A program made the translations under genes and the position numbers. Below are positions 11,414-25,527 of a DNA stretch of 64,000 nt, in pieces. The DNA lies in contig NC_051440.1 in the NCBI RefSeq assembly GCF_001649575.2, forward strand, positions 22,673,829 through 22,737,828, read 5' to 3'. The first letter of the stretch is position 1. Every line of letters starts with the position of its first letter. The notes beneath the pieces are model-generated. The model did no database searches. It was given only the letters and a program-made list of their open reading frames with translations, and had not been told where the DNA came from. Source of the stretch: Kryptolebias marmoratus. Lineage: Eukaryota; Chordata; Actinopteri; Cyprinodontiformes; Rivulidae.

Positions 11414-12196
11414 GTTATTGACCACCGCTGAAGGAGAAGGTGGAGCTAATATTTTTGTGTGTGCCTGTGTGTCTGTGTCTGTGAATCTGTTTGTTTATCT
11501 ATACCATTATGAATTCCTGTCATAAATCACTGAACAGATTATAGTAAAACTCCTTTGAATGTAAACATTGGGTCAACATCAACAGCAGATTAACATTTGG
11601 AATCAATTTGATTTAAGATGGTCACCACAGCAAAGAGATCTTATCATACACAAAATTTGCTATAACTGATCAATGCTACAGATATTGAGCTCAAATTTGG
11701 TGCAAAAGAGGCTAAGTCTAGTCCTAAACACATATTTTGAGTGCAACCCATTGCATGGCTTAATTACTTAAAATCTAGGCATTTACTGTTGGTGTAAACC
11801 TTGTTTGTCTGTTAGCAAAATATCTCATAAACCATAGGATGGATTTCAATAAAACTCTCAGAAAGTAATCAATGGCTGTAGATCCACAACTGATTAGCTT
11901 TTGGAGTCACCCCAACTTAAGATGGCTGCCACATCTATCAACCTTAGCCTACACAAATATGGCTATACATCAGTGAATTTTTAAAAACAGTCAATCACAA
12001 CACATACTTTAAACACCAACAGATCATTAAGAATCATGCCAGATATTCCAGTATTGGATGATATCTTGTGTAATGTTATTTTCAAGGTTTGACCACATCT
12101 GCTCTAACCGCATCATTTCTCAACATTAAACCGTCTTAGTTTTAAAACTCTGGCATGAAAGGATGTGGGCAAATGCATTCCTTCAAGGAATGCTAG
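11414..12196 (+). mobile_element. Hairpin-CTAG repeat family, copy A
   Basis: The left end (ACCACCGCTGAAGGAGAAGG, then a TGTGTGTCTG-rich stretch) corresponds to the left end of copy C in reverse. The interior has phrases shared by all copies, such as TCAATTTGATTTAAGATGG and AACTTAAGATGGCTGCCACA, which occur twice in degenerate tandem form. The right end is a perfect stem-loop GCATTCCTTCAAGGAATGC (12175-12193) overlapping CTAG (12193-12196). No coding capacity. A non-autonomous Helitron-like element is my inference from the hairpin-CTRR end. Confidence 0.65.
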
Positions 12197-15100
12197 GAAT
12201 GCCTAATTTAACAGCGTTAGTGTATTGATGTTTCATGGAACCGTGCCATGTTTGTGCATCCATGTGTGTTTACAGGTTTTAAGAGTGTGAAAATGTGCAT
12301 GTACGGATAAGATGAAGTTTTGTTTTTACTTACGAGTATTGGATATGTGATAACAGCAGCTGTGTTTCGGACAAGAGGAAGCAGATGAGTGATGTGCGAC
12401 TGCTCACTACAGCACGCACTTCCTTCTGGTTAAATGAAAAGAAACGTGAAACGGCTCAATATAAACAAACACACAAACTTTATTCCCTCAGGAAGGAAGA
12501 GCAGGATTGTTTTAGATGTTTGTGGTGCCTGAGAAGAGAAGAGGAAATAGCGAATGATGCTCTCTTCCATTCCAGTCAGAAAGGTACAGCGTTCATTGCA
12601 GCAGCTTTCATTTAGTCATTAGTCTCTATCAGCACCCGTCTGTTGGTGTTACTGTGTGTCAGAGAGCCATCTTTCTCTCTCCCCATGGTTTGATAATGGA
12701 GAGGTAATTTCAGTTTTATGGCGGTGTGACTCTAATGATGAGAAAGGGATAGCTGAGAGGGTGGAAGGACAGTGAAAAATGCTCTGCGTGTTTCTGCATG
12801 TGTACATACAGATGCACGCATTTGTGCCTTTTCTGCGTAAACAAGCGAGTATAAAAGCACAGAAGTACATGCAGGCTTAGGCGGGATGGGATCCAGCTCC
12901 TATCGCTGTCCTCATCACTGAATGGGCTGTTAATGGAGAGTAATGAGGGAATACTTCCATGGCAGATGTGCCCTCTGTGCAACACTGTTTTACCCCTACA
13001 TCGTAAAATAGACCCGAGTGAGACATCAGCAGGCAAGCAGCCACTTCCTGCTCTGATTAAACTCTGTATGTGTTGCACAAATTTCAATAGTTTTTTTTCC
13101 CTCCAAGTTTGCCTCATGCTGTTGCACCCTAGGAAATAGAAGTAAGTATCATTACGACATTGCACCTAGAGTCACATTAAATGACAAAAGCGCTGCCACT
13201 GTCAGCCAGGCCCAAAATCTGTTACCGGCCATCTTCTTCACTGGGGTGTGAAATTATTTTAACTCTCTCCTCATTATAGGATTTTAAAATGCATTATAGT
13301 TAGGGCTTTTATGGTGTACCGCAGCATTAATTCAATTTGCCCCATTCACGGTTTCTTATTATCACACTCGGTTCAAGCTACAGGGAAGGAAGCTGCTGAG
13401 CAGAGCTTCCAGGTCTTATCTCTATGGGATATAAACTACAGTACCCAGCTCAATCAAAGCTGGGAACTGCCTCCTCCATCCATTCATCCACTTTTCTTCT
13501 GTCTCCACTGCTTTTCTCCAAATGCTGCTTCCTGTGGTGACCTCCATCTCTCTTCCCATCGTCCATCCCTTTCTCCATTTCCCTCTGAGTTGGTGATTGA
13601 TGGAGGTGGTCTACAGAGTGCTTTCGATATCTTTTCCATAGAAACACATCTCTAGGCAAACAATCACACAGAGTCTGCGAACGGACCGAGATGCCAACAC
13701 ACACAAGCACAAACGCAAGACCGGTGCCAGGCAGAAGCAACAGAGGCTGCTGCACAGGTTTAATGGGAAAACAAGCCACAGTGTATGGGTTAGACAGCGT
13801 TAATCTATCACTGAAACCAGGCCTGGGTCTGTGATTGTTTAGCACACCAGAGAGGGAGGCATTCTGGGAACCTCCTATCACTATCTGTTATTGTGCAAAG
13901 ATAGAATAATGCCTTGAACATTGCAAATGTATTTCTATAGAAGTGCAGCACATTAGTATGGAGCAGCAGTGTGAAGTTGAGTCTCAGCTCTGACAGTGTT
14001 GAATGCACACTTGGACATGTTTTGTCCACACACAAAAATATGCTACACACTTCAAGCCGCATGCATTAAACCCTAAATCGGCATGTGATCACATTTTGGC
14101 TTATTGGTATGGAAGGAAAAGAAGAGAGGATGAGGATAAAGTCCTCATTTAGATATCTAGTCCAGTGAGTCTGTCCAGTCTGTTCTTTGAGGACCATCAT
14201 CATTATCAGCAGGCCAGCAAGATTAAACAAGCTCAGTGTTTATCACCCACTGTGTGTGAGAAAAAACCCTAAGAGTTAAACTAACCTAACCCCCCTCAGT
14301 TTTTAACAAAATCTGCTTTCACAGATATGTTATCAACGGAAATCTACGATTATACATATTTAGTGCTGAGCAAAATTAATCAATCCCAATGCCCCAAATC
14401 TGTGATAATGTTCATACTGGGGGAGCATGATCTCAAATTATCATTATAAATATGATTATTAAAAACCAATGCTCCATCATTAGGATTAAATGTACATATC
14501 ATCCAAATATTGAGACAAGCTGAGTGACTCATTTTTAACTTTGACCTCACTATTATTTATTAAGCAAACCAAACATTTAGAAACAGATTCTCAACTTAGC
14601 GCTTGACAGACGCAGCTATTTCGAATTTTGTGATATTCATCAAAACCAAGTTACCGCACAGTGGCACAATTATTTATTAAAATTACACAAATAGCAGCTA
14701 CAGTGTTGGGGCAGAAAGGCCAGAAGCAATTATAAGTTGATAAGTTGTGAAAAATGACACGCAAAACCATGGAAAAGGTCTAAACAACACACATGCAGAA
14801 AAATGAAGTTATTGCTTTTCATCCTTTTGTTTTTTGTTGTTTTTATCTTTTTATTTTTTCCCTATGGTTAAATTTGAATAATTGGCTCTGCAAAGACTGC
14901 TGCAAACTTACTGCATGGCAGACAGTGTCGTGTGTGTCTCTTATTTGGTGGCGAGGATGGCAGTACTAAGAACACCCAACATTCCCATCACATCCTTCTC
15001 ATCACATTATAAGACTTAAAAGACCATATGGTCTGCTTAGTCCACAGAATTAAGCTCTGCTCAGAATAAAAAAAAATAGAAAGAAAGACCCTGCATGTTC

Positions 15101-17443
15101 ACTAGTTCTGCAGTGAAAAAGACACAAATTGGTGGCTGGAAAGCAGAAAAAAACATCTGCTTCTGTGGACCTTGCTTATAAGCTGGGTAACGAAACAGAA
15201 ATGTCCAAAAGGAGAAGAGGAGAATATAACAAAAAGATACAGTAGACAGCAAAACAGAAAGATCACAAAACAATGAGGAAGAAATACGTCATCTTAAGAT
15301 CTTTTGTTTGACTATCTGTCTATATCACTGCAGCTGTCTCAAACACAGACACCCTCTCATCTTAAAAGTACCATACAACAGCCCATGTTCTTTTCCTTAG
15401 ATCCTCATCAGCCCTGAGAGGCACTACATTTTCTATGCATCAAAGAGACCTGCTTTTGTAATCAGCCAAACTCTGGTGGCTGCCTTGTCCTCCTGAGACT
15501 GATTGAACCATGAACCATCAGATGGACATCATCTTCAAACATATTTTACTGTCTGAGCTTCAGTTCCTTCTGAATTTGGTAGTATATAGTCTTTTTCATT
15601 ACCACTCCGTCCAAAATTTAGCTACAATCTTTTTCTTGATTCTTGTATCTTTCTTTCTGGCAGTCATTTTCATCTTTTCAACAAAACCAAAGCTTTCACT
15701 GTGCAAATTGGTGCTCCCGCAATTACTACAATTTCTGCAATTTGTGCGCTTTACTCCAAAGCAAAGTTTGTGGCATGTCAAAACATCTCACTAGGCAACT
15801 TGGCCAGCCATGTGATCTTTTCCACTGCATTAAAAATCTCCTTGTTCACAGTTCACCCAGCAAAGCTTTCAAAGTTGTCTGCGTCCCGTGTGCTTATCAG
15901 TGCCTCCTTGGGCCATCGAGAACAGGGCTGCAACCATTGTTATGCTCAGTTAATTGGACCTTTGGGTACAAAAGGTTGAGAAATTCAAGACCAAATAGAT
16001 AAATAAGCAGAAACATTGAATTCCCTTGACATATCCCAGCGCTGGCTCAAATTTTCCCCTTTCAGACAGGCCCGCCTATAGGGTAGAATAAGAAAGGCTG
16101 ATTCATTAGACTGCTTCAGGAGAGTTCTATCAACTCAATCACACACCTACCTCTCTGCAAGTTGGTAAACTATCAGCAAGCTTCTGTCACAGCCTATTCT
16201 GCGACAAATAAATTGTTGTTTAAAGTGATGTTTTGTGACTGGGAGCAAAACTGCTCCTGGTTAATCAATACCACAAAATCAATTCAGCTCTCTGGGGAAA
16301 TGCCACTGAGAGATGACCCAGCATGCCAAAATGGAGCCAGAGCAAAAGTTTCAAACGGATGGCAGGAAATGGCAGGCGACACAGCAGTCAGCCAGCAAAC
16401 TCAAATATTACTATGTTCATCAGAAATCTTTCCACATTTGGGCAATCACGGTGAGCACAATACTGGATGATTAAATTATGTCAACAAAACTCTTAAACTC
16501 AAACATTTGTCTCCCAGTAAGGCTGTGCTGGTGCATCATGGATTAGATTTAATAAAACAAACCTTCCCTGCTGGTGATAAGCTTCTTGTACAATGTGTGA
16601 GCCATGCTCATTTATCACAAAGGTAGACATTAGGTTGCACAGAGGCATTCAGGGAATCTGTGCGATTGGAGGTCAGCAAGACATTTACCTGACAGCGCCT
16701 GCCTCAGCGCAATGTCTGGAGTTGACCATGTCTGTGGTAATAGGCATCAATAATGCAGACGCTCGGCCCAATAAAAACTCCCTGTCACCATGACTGTCCC
16801 CAAAGCACTGCGCCAAATGAAGCCCTCACATCTCCCGCAACACCACACACAACAAACTAATACATGTGAGATGAAGGATGAGGTTTCTTCATCTGTGAGA
16901 CAGATACAGAACACACTCACTCATTCAACGTCTTGGCTTTAATTGTGTTTTCAGCGACTTCCTCCCCTCTTCTAGCTCTTCTTCACAAGTCTGAACTCAC
17001 ATCTGGGTTTAATTCTAACCTGGCTGATTCACATTAAATGCAGTTGCTGTCATTGTCATCCTAACATTATGACAGAATGTGGTGTTTCTGCCATCACTTT
17101 TATTCATTAAGTCATGAAAGGTCACCAGATCCCTGGAGAGTCTCTCACCATGAAAAGCAGCAGCATTTCAGTAATGCCCAGCTTAAATGAAAAAAGAGAA
17201 GACTATATGAACTTTGACTTCTGTCAGTTAGAAGTTGGATGACATTTTTATAATGACATTTTTATAAAGCCACAAATGCTGCAAAGGATGCGAGCTCAAT
17301 CAAAACACACAGCTTCGGTGACCTCACAGATGTGTGGTTAAGGAACAAACCACATGGCAATCATCAGTAGAGCCCCAGTGTGATACAAAGCCACAATGTT
17401 GTTCAATTTCTGTTCCAATACACCAAAAGTCAGAGTTATAGAC
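12197..17443. other. No gene recognised over about 5.2 kb
   Basis: I see no convincing exons, RNA genes or clear transposon ends. Open frames of up to ~150 codons on both strands (for example around 12716-13165 and 13450-13881) lack recognisable domains. The stretch probably lies within the first intron of the cadherin gene, if that gene continues beyond the left edge. Confidence 0.4.
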
Positions 17444-17737
17444 CAGTAGTTCCCAAAGTTGGGGTCAGGACCCCAGCTGTGGGTCATGAAACACCAAGTG
17501 GGGGAGTCTTGAGAAGATCAAATAAACATCAAAGTTAATTACCAATAGCTCATTTTGCCATTACTGTTGTAAAGAGATTAAAACAATAGTTACAAATTTA
17601 TACAAAATAAAAAAAGTGTTGCACAGGATCTTTGTTAAATGGCTTTTTAACAAAGTTAGTATACTTCAACCAGCATTAGTTGAGTCTGCAACTGTTTGTT
17701 TTGTGGGTCAAAAGCTAAAAAAATTGTGAACCTGCTG
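17444..17737. mobile_element. Candidate hAT-type MITE
   Basis: The left end CAGTAGTTCCCAAAGTTGGG is a hAT-like terminus. The right end reads in reverse complement CAGCAGGTTCACAATTTTTT, a diverged inverted match. The 8 bases on either side (TTATAGAC and TTAAAAAC) agree at 6 of 8 positions, compatible with an aged 8-bp target duplication. No transposase. Confidence 0.5.
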
Positions 17738-18769
17738 TTAAAAACTAGGAGTGTAACCAAATAGGGAGCCCTTGAATTAAAAAAGTAACTAATTGATTTT
17801 GCTGGTACTGACTATGAGAATGATCTATATTGGTTGATATTTATAAGTCAATAATCAGAAGTGTACATTTAAAATTTACAAGTGAGATTTCTTATTTTCA
17901 CTCAAAGATTTTGTACTACTCTCCTTCAAAAATCTACTAAAAAATCCTGTTTCCATGCAGAATCACTCTGCTTTCCCTAAGTTTTCTGTCTCTACTCTCA
18001 CATTCACTGCTCGTTCATATGCCCTGTGCTTTTGTTTGAATTGTTCTCATTGCTCCCAAATATCCTCTGAGTGCTAGTAAAGCACATGTTCTCTAAAGTT
18101 TTCTGCTTGCACTTGGATTGTTGCAGAAGAATCCTGTCCAAATTCCCAGTCAACAGACAGTATGTGACTGTGGATACTGAAAAATCGTCAACACCTTCTT
18201 GTGGATGTGCTTGTTTTGCTCGCAGTCTGCTCCAGCTAATTATCAACTACATATTGTGCTGAAAACTGTTTGACTGCCAAGAAACGCATGCCTAAAGCTG
18301 GAAAACACACAGCTAAATAAACAGTGAATACTGAGGCAGATTACAACTTTAAACTTCTTTTTTTTTTCCTTCACTTAGTTTACAGTATCTGCCAGTTTTA
18401 ATTACTTTTGCCTTATATTTTTGATTTTGTGCAGACAAAAATTGTGATAAATAAGAGTTGTCACTCTAAAGCGTCAATAGACATGCATGTAGTATGTTTT
18501 TAAAAACTATTTTTAATGCCTTTCTTTAGGTTTTTCTCAGTTTATCTTCAGTTTATCTTGTGTGTGTGTTTTTCATTTTGATTATATTAGATTTCATTTA
18601 GATTCATGTTTTAGATATGTTAAGTTTGAACTTTATATTGTTGTGTGGGCTTTCATGTCAGATATGTTTAGTTTCTTATGTTTTAGATTTGTTTAGTTTC
18701 ATGATTTAATTTAGATTATCCCAGCTCATATTTTAGATATTGTTGTGTGTGTTTTGACTCTGTACTTTT

Positions 18770-18848
18770 TGTGTAAAATGCTGTAAAGCCCTTTGTATCG
18801 CCTTGTTGCTGAAAAGTCCTATATAAATAAATTTGACTTGACTTGACG
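18770..18848 (+). mobile_element. LINE/SINE 3' tail (L2-like) ending in TTGAC repeats
   Basis: The phrase TAAAGCCCTTTGTATCGCC ... CCTATATAAATAAATTTGAC followed by TTGACTTGAC is the usual 3' end of fish L2-like LINEs and their SINEs. The ~230 bases upstream carry diverged tandem TTTTAGATATGTTTAGTTTC-like units. Confidence 0.65.
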
Positions 18849-21800
18849 TGATTTCAGTTCCTATCTTTAACAGTTAATAGGTGTGCACAGTCTTTTAATC
18901 AAACCTTTGCATTTAATTATAAAGCAACTGCCACTGAAAAAAACACATTTTTATCAAACATAAAACACAGTCACTTATAACTGAAGGACAAAGAAAAAAA
19001 ATCTACTTTACTTTGTTCATCTTGCTTCTGTGATCATAATCCCTCCACAACAAACAGAAATGAAGTTCAAAATTACAGAAAAAAAGGAATGATCTGATTA
19101 CAAATGAGACTCAAGAAGTGCCATCTGAACTATGGCAGACCAAGTTCCTCACAACTCAAAAAGAACGGCTCTATGAAACCTAAAGCAGCGCATGAGTCAC
19201 AATGATCTTCAGGCAGAAAACAAAAACTATCTCTGTCTCGTTTTCTTCTTTAATCTGTAATAACAAGGTCTCCCAGCAATGCCTGAGCTTTTCACAAAAT
19301 CTTTATGTTGCTGCAGGGATTCAAAAACTAAATTTGAGTCACTGCAACAGTATATTTAAAAAAATCAAACCCTAAAAATTGCATAAAATAAATATTATCA
19401 GTAAAAAAAAAAATCTGCACAGTTTTTTTTCCCCCCTATTGTTGGTTAATGTGTTCTTAAATTCAAAATTTGTTAGCAAAATTTGTGAACAGTGGCCAAC
19501 TACCACAACTGGAAACAGCTGAAGTGACTGAAAATAGGTCAGTAATGGTGACGTTCATGCTAGAGCCATTTGGAAACAAGAAGTCTGACAGCTTTGATAT
19601 ATTGGTGAGTATTTCTGCTCAGATTTGTCGAGTAAAGTATGCAGATATAAATAATAGGTTAGGTTGAAACATTAAACAAAAGCTACATGCTTGATTGCTG
19701 GGCTCTGTCTTTATGTCCCTCCACCACCCTGCTTGAGTCCTGATATTTAATACTGACAGTTGTCTTACTTTTTCTTTCTTTTGTCTTTCACGTTTAGCAG
19801 CAGATACATTTTTATAATTTCACCTAAATGTCTTCTCCGAGAGTCTACACTTGTCCAACTCCACCATGCTTTTTTTTTATCTACAAAGACAACAGCCATC
19901 ATATAATCATATTTTCCTCAAGCTTCCACATAGTTTTCGGTGGATTCAGAGAAGTGTTTTGTTTACATTGAGTGCGTACCCCCTTTTAGAATTGCACATC
20001 AGTACATCTGGAAAACTACAGGAGTAAACTAAAAAGTTCAGAATAACCTTTTTTCTGTTTGATTTTATAGTTTTCAAAGAGTAGTTTTAAATCTCTCACC
20101 TTTTTATGTTCATTTCCACTTCTTCACATGGCTTAAACTGCCTTCATTCATTTAACTCCAGATGGATTTTTAAAGTGCTTAAATCCAACAAATCAGAAGA
20201 GTTACAGAAACCCATTGAGTGAAATCCTAAATGAAATAAAAATTGAGCTGTAGTGATGCAGACAAAAGATAAACTCCAGTTACCTGGATGTCAGGAACAA
20301 GTTTCAGTCCTGTCCAAATGCAGACGTTATCCTCTTTAGAATCCAGATCGTTTTTCTTAAACTTATTTGACTTGTTGGAAAATTCTATGGCCTCCGGCTA
20401 TCTTACATAAAAATAATCCAACGTAATCCTTATTTTAATTCTGCGTTAAGGAGATGACAGGCAAACGATACGTTCCTTCTACTCTGGGTGCAGAGAAGTC
20501 AAACTGAACACCTCTGCAAGCCAGAATACATTTTTTTCGTCATTCTATCTCTTTAGCTCTCTTCCTAAGGGCAGATGATACGTCTCTTCTAATCTTCCTT
20601 CCATTTGCCCTGCAACAGTCTTCAAATACTTGCACACATTGCCCTTTCCGCAGCTGTACAGTAGTAGCATTTTTTTTTCCCTCAACCCCTCTGTGACTTG
20701 TAACCATCCACTCTGCACTACAGGCTGCAATACATGCACACCTCATTCCCCTCCTGCCCCCAACAGTGTCTCTATTCTGCCCTCTAACCATCTGACAATT
20801 ACTTTTCACCAAGCTGACCTCTCATCAGCAGTCGGATACTTTCTGTCACTCATCTGGCTGCCCTTTACTTATTTTCAGTGAAGCTTGCAGAGGAGGAGGG
20901 AAAAAAAGAAAACAGTCTCACTCATTGGCATGTATTAACACACTCCTATCTTCCTCTGCCTTCATTCTTCTGTATCTTTTCACCTTTGCCGCTCCTAACT
21001 TCCCAGATCTTTTAGCCACGCTCTTGCCCCAAGCATTAGCGTTTGTTCTGACCTTTACGACTCTCTTGTATCCACTTTAAATATCTCCTCTACATGTAGG
21101 AGAGATCCTTTCCTTCCTCACTCTGCTCTTGTTCTTAATCACATTTTTTTTTAATCCGTGGCCAACATACACCCTTTCTTCAAATACATGCAAAAACTGT
21201 AGAGAAGAGAGAACTGTAGGGATGTTAGATACCCAGAATTGATTTATGAAAAACCACAAAGTGGAAATCTTGTGCTTACAGCACCAAAGCAGTCTCTTCA
21301 AAGGTAAGCAGTCTAAAATTCTGGATACTGAAAGGCCAATTGAAGCATTTAACATTTACCAAACTTTATACACAAACATTTGAATAATTAGATATGTAGA
21401 TGAAAATCCAATACTCGTGCGCACACAGGCCCACACACATTCGCAATCACAATAAAACTAAAACAGAATCACCCCAAGCATTTTTAAAAAACCTAAATTT
21501 AATAAATGTAGACAGCTTTTCGTGAAATTGTTTTCAACTTAAACAAACAGCCCCTCAGTCACAAATTACAAACAAAAACATAAGATTGAGTCTCTTCTCA
21601 ATTCATTTCACATCACAAGGGGAATATGCAAATTTCATTGGGGGTGAGGTAGGGCAAGTGGGAAAAGAGAAATTGGATTAAAGGCAGCAAGAGACATGAT
21701 GCTCACTGTGAGACGAAGACAGGAGGAGAAACGAGGGCGGAGGAAAAGAAGCGAAAGGGCTCCCAGACAAAACATCCTGCGAAGAGGTGATTACCACACA

Positions 21801-22954
21801 CTGAAAACCAGCCTTCCCACAGATAAATAAGAGGAAAGGAAGAAGCCACTCCAACCCATTTAGGGCACCACCACTTGCTCAATACTCCTCCTAACCTGTC
21901 AAATACCATTAACAGATTCCCAGTCAGGTGCAAAGAAAGCGATTCTTCGGGTGGGACAACCAAAAGAGAAAAAATCCCCACCACAAATCTAAGCTGACGT
22001 CCTCTGTGGGCTGGTGAAAATCCTTTACAGGAAGAGCTGGAGAGGTCCCTCGCTCCCTCTCCACAAAACAACACCACATACCCAGTTTCTGGGAGCCATG
22101 AGTCATGGCCTACTTCTATCGCTTTTACCTTTTTCCTTTATTTCTTATACAGATGGTTTGATACACAGAGGCCATGTAAAAGAAAACAGCACTGTTCTCT
22201 CAGGGAATTGTTGGTGCACTGAATATAGTTTAGAAGTTAAGTATCACTCCAGTTTCAGCAAGGGATTTCATTGAGAATGAAGCTTCTAATTGGCCTTGAA
22301 AAAGAATCAACTCTTTAAACAAACGAAGTGATATCATGTTGTGCAGAATTGGATGCATCACAGAAAGAAGAACAGAACAGAACTTGTCAGTGGACCCAAA
22401 AATGCATTCCATCCCTTTATGTCTAAAAAGTCTTATACAAATAGATATAAACTAGGCTCCACACATGCTCTATGCCACCAATTTTTTAAAGAAATTTACT
22501 GAAAATGTTTGTTTTGTTTCACAAAAGGGAAAGTTAATTCCTAACTTTTAGAGTGTCATTAAAAAGTAAGTGGTGTAATGAATCACAGTGCTAGGAAGGT
22601 AATGTGTAGCATATGGATATGACTTCAGAGATGAGCAAGAATAATTAACCAGCACCAACCGGTCAGAGGAAAGCAGTCAAATGTGACAAGAAGTTTCATT
22701 GTTACATTAACCAATCAATTACTGGAGAAAATAACAAGCAAAATGAGGTGTAACTGTATGAGATCTACAAGAGCAGACATCAGAGTTATGGCAAATTATT
22801 TCAATCAAATCCATGACAATGAGAATCAACAATATTGGTACCAGCTGATTTGTTTGCCTTCCTGGCAGGCAAAATCTTCTGTTCTGGAAGTGAAACGTGC
22901 TTCGCTGATTATCACAGTATCCTCACTTTTTTTTCAAAAATAAATAAACTACAG
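18849..22954. other. No gene recognised over about 4.1 kb
   Basis: Non-coding sequence with poly-A/T runs. Minus-strand open frames near 20540-20812 and 21703-22077 have biased composition but no recognised domain, no plausible splice partners and no signal peptide pattern. Confidence 0.4.
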
Positions 22955-23500
22955 AAATTGAATTTTTTTTTTGCAAAAATACAATGTGATGCTGAGTGCT
23001 AAATGACTTAAATTTGCTGAAGAAGCTAAAAGGATCAAAACAGCAAAACACTAGGTAAAAGTAGCAAAAGGCTAACTAAAAGTGAAGTAACAAAAGGTTA
23101 GCTAAAAACTAAAAATAACAAAATGCTACTTAGAAGCTAAAAGTAGAGGCTAGCTAAATATTAAAATAAGCTAACCACTAGCTAGAAGCTAAACATAGTA
23201 GAATGATGACTGAAAGCTAAAAGTAGCAAAAAGGCTAGCTAAGGACACAAAAATAGAGCCAGTATGCTGAAACAAACTTCAAAGAGAACAATGTTTTTGA
23301 AGGACGTTAAGATATATCAATGTGTTTCTATGGGGAAACTATTTGTCAATAAAGGTAATTATTTTAAAAAGTATAAGAGTTACAAAAACCAAAAGCCATA
23401 GCACCCATCTCCTAAATGAGCATTCTTTCTTGATTTACAAATGGCTAAAATAGCACAAAGTACACAGAAGTTTGACTGCGAAAAAAAGTACAAAAAAATA
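22955..23500 (+). repeat. AGCTAAAAG minisatellite element, copy 1
   Basis: A degenerate tandem array of roughly 22-30 bp units around AGCTAAAAGTAGCAAAAGGC runs from about 23020 to 23250. It is flanked on the left by TTGCAAAAATACAATGTGATG and GCTGAAGAAGCTAAAAGG. The same flank plus array recurs in reverse complement at 33014-33290 and, more diverged, at 49240-49880, so this is a dispersed element rather than a local array. Confidence 0.65.
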
Positions 23501-24904
23501 AAAACAAAAAAAAAACAATAGTGTGAATGCTGGATCAGAATTCATACAATTTAAAAAGTGGTTAAAGTTGTTTTTGAGAAATGCAACAGACTCTGATGGT
23601 GGTTCAATGCTCAAATCTCAGACCTATAGTTGGAATCAGCGAGTTGGGAGTTGGCTAAGCACGTTCTTTGCCAGGTAAGTCGGTGGGGATAAACTCAGTA
23701 ATTCAGAGCTGCTGCTCTGGTTCTCTGTGTATTTGCAGAGTGGCAGTATATCTAACTGTCAGACTTGGCTTTTTTAATCTCTATTTGAACAACACTAATA
23801 ACAGCTCTTCTGATGGCTCTAATCATAATGCTGTAACCACAGTAAACTTATTAACAGGAGAAAGCTTTGCTCCACTGTGATTAGCTTTTCATGCCCATGT
23901 TAACTGCTTAATAAAAGCTTTCGTTATATACATTAAGTAAATGTGCATTCACCAGTTAATAATAGTGTGCACTCTTTCCTCACACACAAAATGTAACCTG
24001 TGCAATTTTGGAATTATCTGCTTAAGTAAATACTAAGCTACAACACTTGAAAACAGAAAATTAATCACAAGTGTGCAAATTTAGACACAGTGCATCTGAA
24101 AATCGGTGGACCTTTGCCTTCGGTATCTGGTGCTTCCATAAATGCTGCTTTTGGTTTTCAAACACAGTCAGTCAGGCACATTGCAGCTGATTCTTCTGTA
24201 CATCACAGTTTCAACTCTGAGATGTTGTTTTGTTTTGTTTTTTTTTCCACATGAGCTGCAGGTCCTTCTGCAACATTTCTAATGGATAACAAGTTTCATT
24301 CAGAAATTGCTGGTAAAATTCAGAGTTCACTGCTCAGTGATTGCTAGATGCAGCAAAACAGGGCCAGACCACAATATCATCAGAAGGGATCAAGCCTAAG
24401 CCAGCAGAGAGGGTTTTTCTTTTTCCTTGCAGCTCTGCCATGCACACCCTAACTGTTCACATCACATCCTTTCTCCAGTGCATATGCCTAGTTTGCTTAT
24501 TTTTTAGGACTTTTCTTTAAACCAGATGATGTTATTTATATGGAATTCAACAGTTCCAGATGGCTGACAAGGTTTAAGCACTATTTCACTCTACAAAACA
24601 TTATTTATGCTGGTAATAATGATAGTTGTAATGGGCAGCAGGAGTGTTGGAGCTGTAGAAAAAAAAATGTTAAAAAAGGATCAGAAATGGTGCATAAATA
24701 AAAGAAATGGTGTGGCCGAATTAGGGATTAAATTAAAAATAAATTACTAAGTGATACTTTAAAACTAAATGTCTATACTATTTCAGCAAATGTGGCCTTT
24801 TTATCTCTGAGGAGCACATTTAGCTTAAGTATTGATTTCTCAGACCACGTATTTCACACTGCTGTAGTGGAGGAAAGATTTTGTCCACCTTGCTCTAGTG
24901 AATA
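23501..24904. other. No gene seen
   Basis: AT-rich non-coding DNA without recognisable exon, RNA gene or repeat end. Confidence 0.4.
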
Positions 24905-25527
24905 GTTATCACCCACTGCTGATGACAAACAGGTAATAGCGTTATTGCTTGGGTCTATGTGTGTATTTGTATTTTTAGAAGAATGTCTCATGAACTAGTG
25001 GATGGATTTGAATGAAATTCTCAAAAAGTATTCACTGGATACTGGATCTAAAACTCATTACCTTTTGGAGTTTATCACATTTAAGATGGCCGACACAGCT
25101 AGGTAACCTTAGCAAATACAAAAATAGCTATAAGTCAGACAATTTTACAGATAATTACCTGAAATTTGATGCTAGTAGCTGAGACTTATCAACACGTAAT
25201 CTAAGGGCCAACAGATTGGGTGGGATATTGGAACTTTCCAATATTATTGAAATTAGCAAAATATCTATAAAACACTGCCCAGATCTGAATGAAATTTAAT
25301 CATTGGGTGTACATCTACAACTGATTAAACTTCAGAGTCAATCCAACTCAAGACTACTATCACTCACTCACTACTATTTTCTTTGAGCACTAACAGCTCT
25401 TACAATATTCCACGAGATTATGAATGTCACCAAAACGACTACAATATCACTTGTTTCCATCATAAGATAATCTAAAACTCCTGAATAAAAGGTGGCAGGT
25501 AATATGCATTCCTTTGAGGAATACTAG
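24905..25527 (+). mobile_element. Hairpin-CTAG repeat family, copy B
   Basis: Left end TTATCACCCACTGCTGATG followed by a TATGTGTGTATTTG stretch. The interior contains the family phrase ATTTAAGATGGCCGACACAG and related text. The right end is an imperfect stem-loop GCATTCCTTTGAGGAATAC followed by CTAG (25524-25527). No coding capacity. Confidence 0.6.

Noticed and set aside
12716..13165. 149-codon minus-strand frame
   Set aside because: Composition is non-specific, no domain recognised and no conserved-looking motif.
20540..20812. Minus-strand 90-codon Cys/Arg-rich frame
   Set aside because: No recognisable family, no splice partners and no promoter-like context; probably chance.
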